From Hirudo medicinalis (taxonomy: Eukaryota; Annelida; Clitellata; Hirudinida; Hirudinidae), in the NCBI GenBank assembly GCA_011800805.1, contig MPNW01000273.1, forward strand, positions 54,598 to 118,597: a DNA stretch of 64,000 bases, written 5' to 3'. Below are positions 22,266 through 33,800 of this stretch, in pieces. The notes under the pieces are model-generated. The model saw only the letters and a list, made by a program, of their open reading frames with translations, made no database searches and had not been told where the DNA came from. The first letter of the stretch is position 1; each line of letters opens with the position of its first letter. The position numbers and the translations under genes are program-made.

Positions 22266-25200
22266 GGATCACTTAGCTTTTGTAGTTATTCACTGTTACA
22301 CCATACTTTCTTCATATGCAATAATGCAGTTAAATGTTTTCATTCTTTGGTAAATGTTCTTTATGTCTTTCCAGAAGAACCAAACTTAATTATCTCTTAA
22401 TTTATTGACTTTAATTTTATTCTGAGCCTCAAAAAGTGTAAGTTATTAATCTTTGAAGCGTTCGAGTGTAATGGTAATTCCAAAAATTGACATTTGACAG
22501 AATGCTGCTCAGGCTTAAAGACATGCTGAGTTCACCATGTTGTAAAATCTGAATTTTTTATTCATCATAAATTTATCGGGCTATGATTCAATCATATGAG
22601 TCTGTGATCAGCTTATATTTAGACATGATGGCCAATGGTCGATCGGCATTGGAGCCGAATAATAACATGACAAATTCTATATTTTCTTATCGTGAAATGT
22701 TACGCATAATTTGAGCATAAGACCATTGCTTCTATAATTGTTATGCATTTGTTCTTTTCTTAAATTATGTGAATTGCTCTCACAAGGGGCTAGCCCACAG
22801 AATATTATTGAAGTTTATTGAGCATGGCAAGACCACCACTCTTTTTTAGTGATTCGACTGCTCTGGAATGGTTCGGCAGCAGCTTGGAGTATTTGCCCCA
22901 TTTCCGAAAATTACAGGCCCTTGTTGAATCAAAGTATTTGATGTGAAGAATGCTGCAATATTTTTTTGCGTGGTGAATTAGTTGAAATAGAGACCGAGGC
23001 TCCTTACATCAGCCTGTAAGCCTTCTTTGTGAGCATTGCGGGAGCTGAACCAAGAGATGCGACTAAACGTTAAGTCAATTGGTTTCGGAGTCTACGGCCA
23101 CAGTTAGAATATTGTCTGATCAGGTGAGCTTATGGCCCCGGTCTGCATCCAGTGTCCCTGATCTCAGGCAATTCGCAGGCCTTTGCACCATATTCGTGCT
23201 GTAGGTTGGTGACAATTGTGCTGATGACATTAACATTTGAGCCCCATGCAAGTTAAGGATCTAAGTCCCTTGTGAGGTGCTAATAGGTTCACATACAACC
23301 TTCAAGCCAAGGGCTTCCACAATTAAGTGAGGGAAATCTGCCCAATTCTTTCCACGGCCCCGCGGATGGATTGATGGGAAACACCGTCAAATGCCTTTCG
23401 TGCAACAATGAACACAACATTGAGTTTTTTCCGATGGGATCAAAAACTACCCGCCTCTTCGTCTTTATGATATAGTTGTTGCATCAATCCATATTTCTTC
23501 AAAAACCAAGCCAAACCATAACCAAAAAACAAGTCAGCAATTTAGATAATAAAGAGAGCACGCCATCAATACCACCACATCGAGTAGAAAATTGACCTAA
23601 TTCAAATGTACAATGATAATAAGTTAGATTTGAATTTAGAAAGAGCGACTCCGATGTTATGACTGAAAATACTCGTGGTCCAATGCGCTTATTTCAGTCT
23701 AGTTCTAGCGAACGCCGGACGAAAATGCGATCATGTTCCGTTTTCCCATACAGTTGAATGACGGAAGAGAGGACCTCCGGAGGCAGTTTTTCAATTTCTT
23801 GTCGTATTACATCGTGAAGATGATGCATAACACTGGTGGGATTGATGTGATGGGAGTCAGTTGACTCTCCTTGACTACTCCCTGACTCAGTATTTTGTGA
23901 GGGTGGTGTCCTCAAATCCGCAACCAGCTGTTTAATGAGTGTCGAGTTCTTCTGACATTTGATGGATTCCCTGGTGCGGTGAGGAAATAGCAGTTGAAGG
24001 TCTGACAAAATGTCTTTGCTGGTTTCGAATTGGATTATAGACTTAGCCAGAATGTATTTTTCCTCGTCGGACCATCTGGGCTTTATCGGTTGTTTTTCGG
24101 CAAGACTGGCTTGATACTCCCGCTTGTGAGCACGGTATATGTGAACTCTAACGGCTTTCGAATTTTTGAAGCTCCGCTGGCACAGAAAGCAGGTCATATC
24201 TTCAATATCCGACGTACCCATGTAGCAAGAAAACTAGGATTTAAAGAATTTGGAAATTAGTGCACACTAAGTTTGCAGCGAAAAATAAGGATTCACGCCC
24301 AAAAATTGAACAACGAACTCTAGGATGCCAAGTGTATGGGATAGCAGGACCAGCTATAGAATACCAAGAGGTGAGAGAGCAAAGTAATCGATGACTGAGA
24401 TTGCGAATTGTAGTAATGCAATAACCTCAGGGGCAAATGTGAATGTTGAGAGGTGTCTGCATGCGAGAATGAATGAAATATTCAATAGGAGTGTAGAATT
24501 AATAAAATATTCAGTAATAGCGCAGAATGAAAGTTGAGAAAAGTATGGTTACGAAGTGACGTCAAACTACGTATAAATTCATGCATCAGCCAATCGCAAT
24601 GTTAAATGAGAAAGTCCAAAATGTGGTCATTGAATGACGTCATATGGTGCATAAACTGACCCAGGAGAGAATGGAAGACTCGACAGCCAATAGCATTTAA
24701 AAAATTCAAATATATTAACATAAATGTTGCATTATTTAGAAATCGTGCAAAATGTCAAAATTAAGCAGTAAAATGAATTTAAAAATGTATAGAATTATCA
24801 AGAAAACTCGCAAGATATAGAAAAATATAAAACAGGATGAACCCACCAAGATGAGGCAATTCAAAACCGGGAATCAGCCGACACCACCTCGGTCACCAAA
24901 AATTCGACAGTTTATTGAATATTTGAGTAAAGTGGCAGTCCTCACACTCGTGAAAATTCAGATCAGTAAAAACAATGTCAGAGTCGGTCAAAACTTCGCT
25001 GGAGACCGAGGTGTATTCAACAATAAACTTCCCCACGGAGGAACGCTATATAAGATATGCAAGAGGGCGACAATCTCTGACACTAACTAACGAGTCCAAA
25101 ACATCGCAGTGGGCTAAGGGCTTTAATTAAATAAACTAACTAAAAGGCGACAATACAGTTACAAGTTTTGATTCCAATCAATTATTCGAGCTTGCTCGCG

Positions 25201-26189
25201 CGTCCCATCATGGCTGACAGACGGGTGTGCGATAGGGTGGGTCGCTTCACCATTGTTCCAACTATGCAATAACAAATTGTTGCTCCTTGATCTACTGATC
25301 AATCAAATATATTACTTTCATGTTTATTTCATGTCTAAGGGTCGCAACTTTGATAAAAACCTAAGTTATTACATGGCGTATTTCCCCATGTGTACTTCTC
25401 CATCGAAAAAATCGGGTCCTACTGGACCAAATATAAAATTAAGTGCATCTGATTAATTACAAGACATTCGACATCTCAAATACTTTGAAAATTTTTTAAT
25501 TACTTCCATGTAATTGTTTTTAGCCGATCTCTAGAGACCTCCACGAGCGGCTGAGGCTTATTGCCCAGTTTTTGAAGATACTTATTATTCTTGAGAGGAG
25601 GAGCTATGCTTTTGTAAACAAATTTTTGAAAAATGCCGCCGGTGTTTGGCGTTGGTTATGTGATGAAATTAAAGTGTCCTTATAGGTTTATTTCCGGAGA
25701 AGAAGAAATCTTGTTCGATTATTATTGAACATTAATTTTTTTCCCTCCTGATCACTGGATCTACATTCCAAAATCAAAAAATTATGTTTCAAATCAGGGC
25801 ATCGTGACACTACGAATTTATTTGAAGCTTATTTTTGTTTTCGGAGAGCGATGGCTTAGCTCCGGATTTATGCCTGAAAGACCCCTACCTTGAAGACTGA
25901 ACAGTTGAGCATTAAACTTACTAGCTTACCACCGGTTTATTACATTACTATTTTGTTTATTTAATTCAAAAGTTACTTTTGGAGAAGACGATATTTCACA
26001 GTCAAACAAAATTGTGAAGAGATTCCTAAATATAAATATATTAGATAAAATTAAAATTATTGATTTAATTAAAAATCGACAAAATTGATAAGTCTCTCAA
26101 CAAACTGATTTCACCACATTCAAAATACAACGTAAAATTTTATGAATTCAGATTTGAAATTAAAAGTGAATTTAACTATAGTTGTTTTG
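22266..26189. other. Intergenic region between HTT and ECSIT
   Basis: About 3.9 kb. It contains an R2/NeSL-like retrotransposon on the minus strand (about 22800-24221). The remainder (22266-22790 and 24230-26180) is AT-rich with no recognisable gene. An ORF at 24851-25090 shows no family signature. The promoters of ECSIT must lie near its right end, but no definite core motif was seen. Confidence 0.75.
22800..24221 (-). mobile_element. R2/NeSL-like non-LTR retrotransposon, 5' part intact
   Basis: The minus-strand ORF 24221-23694 (175 residues) starts MGTSDIEDMTCFLCQRSF and holds a C2H2 finger (C-x2-C-x12-H-x4-H, residues about 10-31). A Myb/SANT-like helix set follows (KPRWSDEEKYILAKSIIQFE, residues about 48-90, ending RTRESIKCQK). 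A zinc finger followed by Myb is the DNA-binding N-terminus of R2-clade and NeSL-type elements, which insert at specific sites. After the stop, sense DNA continues with frameshifts and contains VARKAFDGVSHQSIRGAVER near 23400, an RT domain segment. The element is thus a damaged copy with an unbroken N-terminal module. Confidence 0.75.
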
Positions 26190-29159
26190 ATGCGACGATC
26201 GGCGTTCATGGCTCCTCTTTCGTATGCGCTGAAATTATGTAACAAGACATTTTTAAGCGATATTTTGACCATCAATAAAAGATGGATTTCTAATAGTAAG
26301 GTTTCTATGTTTCTTGACGTGAGGAACAAAGATCACGAAAAAAAATGCAAAGAATTAGTTGTACGCCAGAGCGAATTTTTCGATGAAGTGGCAGGGAGTG
26401 TAAAGACTAAAGAAACTTTTCAGGAGGCTATAGATCTCTATTTAAAGCGTAATGTACAAAACAGGTTTAATTTATTATGAATTTATCATCATTAATTTAG
26501 AAAAGATTATTTAAATGTTATTTTCTTTGAAGGCGAGGACATGTCGAATTTCTTTATGCTGCACTTGAAAGAATTGATGAATTCAAGGCACAGAGAGATG
26601 TTGAAACATACAGACAACTTCTTGAAGTGTTCCCAAAATATGTTATGATATCCAGGAGTACTTGGGAGGTGGAGTTCATGCACTACCCGAAGCAACAGCA
26701 ATGTTGCATTGACATTCTTGATCACATGGAAAGAAATGGTTTGTTTTGCAAGTGATTACTTTTTGTTTATTGTTATTTCATGGGTTAACTGATTAAAATC
26801 AAGCACTCAACAAAATAGCAAGCGGTACTTATTTGTTCCAGCTATGTTTCTTTAACACAGGAATGCTTTAAATCTGTTATATTTATTCAAATGAAATTTT
26901 TGTAAAAATATCAGGTGTTATTCCTGATGATGAACTTGGCCATCAGCTGAAGACATTGTTTGGTATAAAATCACATGCATTTAGGAAGTATCAGAGGATG
27001 ATGTACTGGATGCCCAAATTCAAGTCAGACTAATCATTTGATTGAAAAGAATGTTTATTTTAAGCTTTTCATCACCTCTGGAGTTATAAACTTAGGTCCT
27101 AAATTTTCTGAGGTTTAAAAGATATGATGTTTCAGGTATGCAAACCCGTATTATGTCCCATACAACCTTCCAGAAGACAGAATTGAATTGGCAAAACTTG
27201 CTCTTGCAAGGATGAGAGTAGATCTTGAAAATGAAATTTCAGTATTTCAAGTGATTATCTTGTAGTTATCTTACTGGCTATTCATTGTGAATATTCTAAA
27301 CTTTTTTCAGACTGATGAATTGAGTACCTCAGTGGACAAAACCTTTGTGGTTTCTGCTCAAAGTCCAGAACAGCGACGACTTTTAAGCAACCTCCCGAGA
27401 GAAGAGCCACTTTATGTTGAGGGATGGCATTTGACTTGGCTGAGGACACTTCCTCTCAAGTACTTTGTCCTCAAGTCCAACTCCACTGCCAACTATGATA
27501 ACTTTGCTACCAATTACAAGAAGTTTGACTACAAAAATGTTGATGACAATGGTTAGCAGATTTATTTTTGTTGCATTCAATCAAAAGAGAACCACAGAAA
27601 AGATCTGATACTTGAGTGCATAATGCATTTATAATTTAATAATCATGCATTTATATCTTAAGTCGTGAAGCACAAAACAAGTTGATTTAAATAGTGCATG
27701 AAGTAGTGCACAAAACCTTAAAATTTTAGGGCTGCCCGTGTTAACGATCAATCTTCCTCTGAATTTTTAGCGATTAATTTATTTGAAGATGATTAAGTTT
27801 CACTTAAATTCCTTGATTACTCGCCGAAGCACTGTCGATATTTTGCTGCACCAGAAAGTTTAAGTCGTTATTTTTTACTCTCCGAGATCCTGGAGGGCAT
27901 AAACTGGTTGATGGTAAATTGTATTTAGCCGATATTTTGAGTGCCTTTTGTATCCGAATGGGATGTGAAGGCACTTTTTAGTCGATCTACCATTTATATG
28001 GCACCCCTACCCGAGGGCGCTCCCTGGCAGTGCAGGCTGGGTTGCGAACACGACACATTACGACTGTTGCTATTACGACCACATGTAGGAACGCAACCCA
28101 TTCGGCCAAATTGCACGACCATTTGGTTTAAAGTGAATGGTAACAATAAAGTCGTCGTCACGAGATCCTCTGCTTCGGTGAAAAGTTAACGCCTGCCGTT
28201 TTCCGAAATCGGAATCTTTTGTTTGCGCTGTATTTTTGGTCGTGCACGTTGGCCATGTCTGTACCGTGTGAAGGACCGTCGAGCATGTCCGTTCACATTG
28301 TTAATAAACTGCATGCATCTTCAACTACTGATCGTGCAAAGAAGTCAGTCTGCTTGAAAGACTGGTCGAAATCTGTGGAATGAATGAGTGAACAGTAATT
28401 TTAGTTTTTCATAATAAACAATACTTATTATTATAACAATACTTATTATTATAACAATACTTATTATTATAACAATACTTATTATTATAACAATACTTAT
28501 TATTATAACAATACTTATTATTATAACAATACTTATTATTATAACAATACTTATTATTATAACAATACTTATTATTATAACAATACTTATTATTAAAACA
28601 ATACTTATTATTATAACAATACTTATTATTATAACAATACTTTTCTGCCATAATAAGCAAATTTATAAAATAAATACTTTTCAGTGGATTAGATTCAATT
28701 GTAACTTTGTAATCAATGTACTTTTTAAAGTATGAATTAATCGTCAATTATTGTAAGATTCAAATGTAATCTTCAAAGAAATCATTAATTGTTAACAGTC
28801 CTCAAAAATTTATGAAATTTCGATGTGATTTCCAATCACGTTCATTTGTTAATAGGACAATTTAAAGTAGATATTTGAATGTTGCAGAGGATATGAGTAT
28901 TTACACCTATGACCACGAGCCACAACAATCAAAAGCGGTCATCAAAAGACCAAGTTGTCATGAACAAGAAGATGGTGTGGTGTTGGCCATGTGCATCACT
29001 GGAAGTTCATCAAAGGATTCATTGGCTTCTTGGATCAAATTTCTTGAGGATTCAAACCCTTCGCTTGCAACCACTCCCGTACTTTTCCTTTTGAAATCTC
29101 CAGGAAATGAAGTTGAAGCCACTGATGATGACAAAGCAAAAGATACTTCTTCAATGTGA
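26190..29159 (+). CDS. ECSIT: ECSIT, complex I assembly / Toll signalling adaptor (6 exons)
   Basis: Exons at about 26190-26464, 26533-26738, 26915-27023, 27136-27250, 27311-27551 and 28888-29159, giving about 405 residues (human ECSIT has 431). ECSIT is a mitochondrial complex I assembly factor (with NDUFAF1 and ACAD9) and bridges TRAF6 to MEKK1 in Toll signalling. Conserved blocks in order: RRGHVEFLYAALERIDEF, YRQLLEVFPK, HYPKQQQCCIDILDHMERNG, IPDDELGHQLKTLFGIKS, PYNLPEDRIELAKLAL, AQSPEQRRLL, PLYVEGWHLTWLR, VLAMCITGS and SNPSLATTPVLF. The start at 26190 gives an Arg-rich, acid-free N-terminus (MRRSAFMAPLSYALKLC) typical of a mitochondrial targeting signal. An in-frame ATG at 26142 is an alternative. 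All joins keep phase. The large fifth intron holds a SINE and a minisatellite. Confidence 0.95.
27938..28115 (-). mobile_element. tRNA-like SINE, copy 3
   Basis: A near full-length copy in ECSIT intron 5. On the given strand it runs from GAGTGCCTTTTGTATCCGAA through GAAGGCACTTTTTAGTCGAT, TTTATATGGCACCCCTACCC and CTGGGTTGCGAACACGAC to CCCATTCGGCCAAATTGCA. The order matches copies 1 and 7. Confidence 0.75.
28411..28645. repeat. 18-bp minisatellite, about 13 copies
   Basis: Head-to-tail copies of ACTTATTATTATAACAAT with almost no variation (one A/T change near 28595). It lies in ECSIT intron 5. The minus strand is open and would give a repeating hexapeptide, but this follows from the unit length being a multiple of three. 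There are no spacers, so it is not CRISPR-like. Confidence 0.95.
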
Positions 29160-29169
29160 TTTATTTATT

Positions 29170-29176
29170 AATAAAA
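29170..29176 (+). promoter_or_regulatory. Candidate polyadenylation signal of ECSIT
   Basis: AATAAA lies about 11 bases after the ECSIT stop, with a second AATAAA near 29211. The second is at a more usual distance and is probably the one used. Confidence 0.5.
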
Positions 29177-30653
29177 TTAAGATTTGCCAAACTGCACTTA
29201 TTTGAATTATCAATAAATACAAGTTAAGCCGTAGAGCTCTCGATTAGCTGCGTTTTTATGGAATGCTAAAGAATAAAAGCTTCTGGGATGTTGTGGCATC
29301 TTTGAATGATTTTTGGAGGTGAGATCTCAATTATGTGAAATCTGTTTCTGTAGTTGGGTTTTCGTGAGGTTGTGGAATCGAGGTTTGTGACGTTGTTATG
29401 GTAGTGAAGTCAAGCTAAGCTTGCACAGATCGCGTCAAACAGCGCAATCTCAGCAGCAATCGTAAAATTGTGAGGCAATCTATAAACTTAGATAAATGCC
29501 AACTTAGAATCACTCATTTTGCCTGACGTTTATCATGGATTTCTGTGAGTTTAATCCGCTAATAATGATGATATTTTTGCATTGTTAATGTTAAATCCGC
29601 TCTTTTAAAGGCTAATGGGATTCTTCACAGCCTTGGCTGTTATGGCTTTGATTTCTGTTTAATATAAAATGACTTGTAAGTTATTTCGATGCGTATCTTC
29701 ACTCGAGATGACTCATGACATTTTTAGGAGTTAAACGCATAAAACGTTTTGTCTCGGTGACTGAAAGTGTTCGGGAAGCGTCTCTGAAGCACGAATCGAC
29801 TGATAAGTTTTATCGGTAAAAAATAAGCTTACAACTTGTACTTGCCAAACTGAACGAACCAAACGGCACTTCCACAGCCGTTTTTCATCTGTTTTAAATG
29901 GGAAAATATTTTTCTCTACTCGATGCTTTTCATTTTGGTAATATGTGGAGTTCTTGGGAAGCTATAAAGACAGAGCCCTACATTTTTTTAAAACTCAGTT
30001 CAAAATTGTTTCAACAATGCTTGCTATTTCTGAAAAAGTGTTTAGCAAATCTTCGACTGGGTGATTGGGAAGCATGTGAACTTGAAGATAAACAAATCTG
30101 AAACACACAACATGAATATTTCTCTTCATGGCTAATAAAAGTCGGTCGAGAAATTGAACGCTGGTCCTGAATGTTTGAAATCGAAAAGAAAAAATTCAGA
30201 AAATGAACGTAATGATGAGTTAAAATAGAAGCAAGTAAACAAGAAACCCGTGAACCGCATTCCTCTGCTGCTTGTTGCAACTTTCAAATGCTGAAGGTGC
30301 TTTTAAAAAACATCACACATAATTTCTCATTCAAGAATCACCTGCAAAATTTATTTACAGTCTTAGAAAGCATAAATGAGCTTAAACAGAAGTTGAAAAG
30401 ATGCCAAAACACAAATTGCTTTACAAGATCAAACTTCGATAATAAAGTCATAAATAATCAGTCATCAAAAATTAGTAAATCCTTAATAATCTTCCACGGT
30501 GAACTAACAACGATTTGCATAATGAAGAAAGTGTGCGGGAAGTTTCTGCTCGCTGGAATGAAGGCTGCAGAGTTGAAAGCTGCAGTTGCTGTTGCTGGAG
30601 AAATAAAACAAAAATGCAGCCCTTGAGATGATACGAGGATTATTAGACTTAAT
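29177..30653. other. Intergenic region upstream of the ZASP-like gene
   Basis: About 1.5 kb of AT-rich DNA. An open frame at 30288-30626 has no recognised domain, and nothing else supports it as a gene. It could include the 5' UTR and promoter of the ZASP-like gene. Confidence 0.6.
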
Positions 30654-30769
30654 ATGGAGACAATATTTCTTCAGCGGATGTCAACTGATGTTCCTTGGGG
30701 ATTCAGATTATACGGAGGTTGTGACTATTCGCAACCTCTCACCGTTCAAAAGGTTAGTTCCCGTTATTA

Positions 30770-30832
<63 letters not shown>

Positions 30833-33800
30833 GTTACATTATCAATTAATGCACCATACTATCAACTGATGCGCCATAATATAATATAATATTTTTCATT
30901 TATCATCTAACTAGCAACATTGTGATGTCGCAAACATTACACGAACTCAACATTGAAGTAAAAATTATTTTGAATAATTAATAAAACCAAAGTTTAAGCC
31001 AAACATGCCCTGTATTCATATGATGAGATACCATACTCATCTCTTGTTGCTATGTTCATCGCCATGATTGCTATTACCATCACTATCGTCTTCATCATCC
31101 TCATCATCATCTTCATCATAACCATCCTCATCATCATTTATGTGAAAAATGTACGGCTGTTGTGTCGATAATTAATTTGTTATTGTTATGCAAGGAATGC
31201 TTGTTGTGGATGTGAGACGCCAACAATTTTTATTCTATTTTATAAACCAGCAATAAAAACCTGTTTCGAACTGTTTATGTGTGGGGAGGATGATGATGAT
31301 GATGATGATGATAATGATGGAGGCGATGACAGGATTGATTCCACGTTTATCAGGTGACTGATGGCAGTGTGGCCTCAGAAAATGTGATGGCTGGTGACGT
31401 CATTCTCAGGATTGGGAACAACGATGCTTCGATGATGACGCATGCGGAAGCAATGCAAGCCATCAAAAACTCTGGAACTTCATTGCAACTGGGAATTTCG
31501 AGGTTTTGATTTTATGAAGTTTGAATGATGAAGTTTGTCATGGGGAAGCAAATATTTTAAAATATTTTTTTGACAATTTTATTGGACGCAAATGTCATGA
31601 AATACATAATTCAGAATAATCAATCGTCCAAAAGGACCATCCGAAGGGATGTATTCCCGCTAGTGGATGAATTGTAATATAATTGAATTGAATATAATCG
31701 AATATCATTAAGACAACCAACCAAACTTCTAAATGTAATAAAAAAAACCGATTAAATCTCAGAGTGAATCAAATCAACCAATGTACTCGGAATGTGAGTG
31801 TCGTTGTGATAACATCAAATCATTGACACCAAAACAAGAGACCCCTGTTAAACAAAAGACATACTCAGTCAAAATAAAATAATTATAAATAAATTATGAT
31901 TATTATTTAATATTACATTACTTATTAATGTCATTTTTGAAATGTGGAATTACTTGTTAATAATTTACGACATTATAATTATAAAATAATTATTTTGAAA
32001 TTGCGAATTAACTTTTTAAGGACAAACGAACAGGAATTCTCAGCGGTAAGTTGGTTCACTTGTGGTTTTATTTCCACGCATCACATGTCTATTTATATTT
32101 ATATTAAGAAGTGGGATGCTTTACTTCTATTAATAGATTATATGAATATTTAATAGTACTTCTATTAATAACTTAATTCCTATTGGCAGATTTCATCTCC
32201 GCAGTTCGATCGGCAACTCAGCCTCAATGACACCCAACAAACCAACGGAAATTGGAGCCACAAAACCGAACATCAGCAAGATCCGAAGGTTCCCGACGCC
32301 ATTTTGAATATGGCCGCTCGCGGTGATTCGAAAAAACCTTTTTCATACGTGCCTGACATCAACGACATTCAAATGCAGCGTGAAAAAGTGAAGAAAAGGT
32401 GAATTTGAGAGGAACGTTCTAATCGCCTCGTTATGAAGTGGACGTCAATAAATTAATATTAATAATTAATATATAAATCAAGTTCGGACGTTAATAATCA
32501 AATAAAATAATATATATATATATAAATTAAAATAATACAATTAATATATAAATTAACATAATATAATTAATATATAAATCAAGTTCGGACGTTAAGTTAC
32601 ACAAATTGAACTCAATTTCCGTGCAGGTCTCCAGGTCAAAAGGTCAGCATCCCCAGTTACCAGAACTTGTTGAGCATGCCTCACTTTGATGATTCGCCCA
32701 AGTTTGTGTCGTCGCCTCCAATTCAATCGGGTGGAGATGCCGTGGTTTCCAACCTTCAGTTCAACAGTCCCCTGCAAATGTACAGCACCGATAATGTCAT
32801 AGAATCTCTCAAGGGTCAGACGGGAGCAGAGATCAAAGACGTCATTGGGTTGGTCATTGTTACATTTTCACTTAATTTCATTTGAATTATGTATGCGCAT
32901 TATTTATCGTAAATGCAATTTTTTAAAATATAATCCATTAACGCTAACAATTAAAACACCTCCTGAAATTGTTTAAAGTGTTGTCGAATGCAGACTTCCC
33001 AAGAAGAAGGAGAGTGACATCACTCAATCAGCAGTTTACAAAATGATTCACGGTATTGACCAACCCAAAGTCAAACCTGTCATTTCGTATGCAGAAAGTA
33101 ATTTGAATATTTCATAATTTATTTTTTAGTTTAAAATCAATCTTTTCATGATCTCATTTGTTGAAACTCCTCAGATAAACCTGCTGAAAGATCGGAACAA
33201 GGTTTGAAATGATTTTTAGGTTCATTCGATGATTCTAACGATGGTGGTTTTCGATTCTTTAAAATAAGATAAAATAATTATTCGGTTAAAATAAGTAAAT
33301 AAATAGTTAACAATTACTGCAGAGGAAGTGAGTGAATATCCTCAGAAATCCATAAGATACACTGGCAACAATATCCCATCGAGATCCTTCAGGATGCTTC
33401 AAAACATGACTTCAGGGGACAACCACCCTACTTCTGCAGGTTCGTGAGTGACAATTTACTGCAAAACTTGGATATTTTATGATAAATTAAAAATAATTTA
33501 TTTTTGAACGAAGAACATCCGATGACTTAAAATAAGAATCCAAGGACATGAGACATAAATTGGATTGAATTAGTATTTCTTAGAGCTGTCGCATGGAATG
33601 TAATTGAAACCAAAAGTTGTCTTCGTCATAATGACTGAACGTCAACAATTTAATGTTAAAACAGTTCTCAAGTTTTCTCCACCGAAGATCGAACCTCACA
33701 AACAACCAACCGGAAACTTTCGCCCTCCTCAACATTTTCAACCAAACAGTCCTGGTTATGGAGTTCATTACGGACACTATGGGGCTCAGTATGGAGGTCA

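Noticed and set aside
28411..28645. Regular repeats resembling a CRISPR array
   Set aside because: Units are directly adjacent with no spacers, in a eukaryotic intron.
28409..28747. Minus-strand frame with a repeating hexapeptide
   Set aside because: It follows from an 18-bp minisatellite being a multiple of three. It lies inside an ECSIT intron.
30288..30626. 112-residue ORF upstream of the ZASP-like gene
   Set aside because: It has no homology, is Lys/Asn-rich as expected from AT-rich DNA, and has no supporting splice or regulatory signals.
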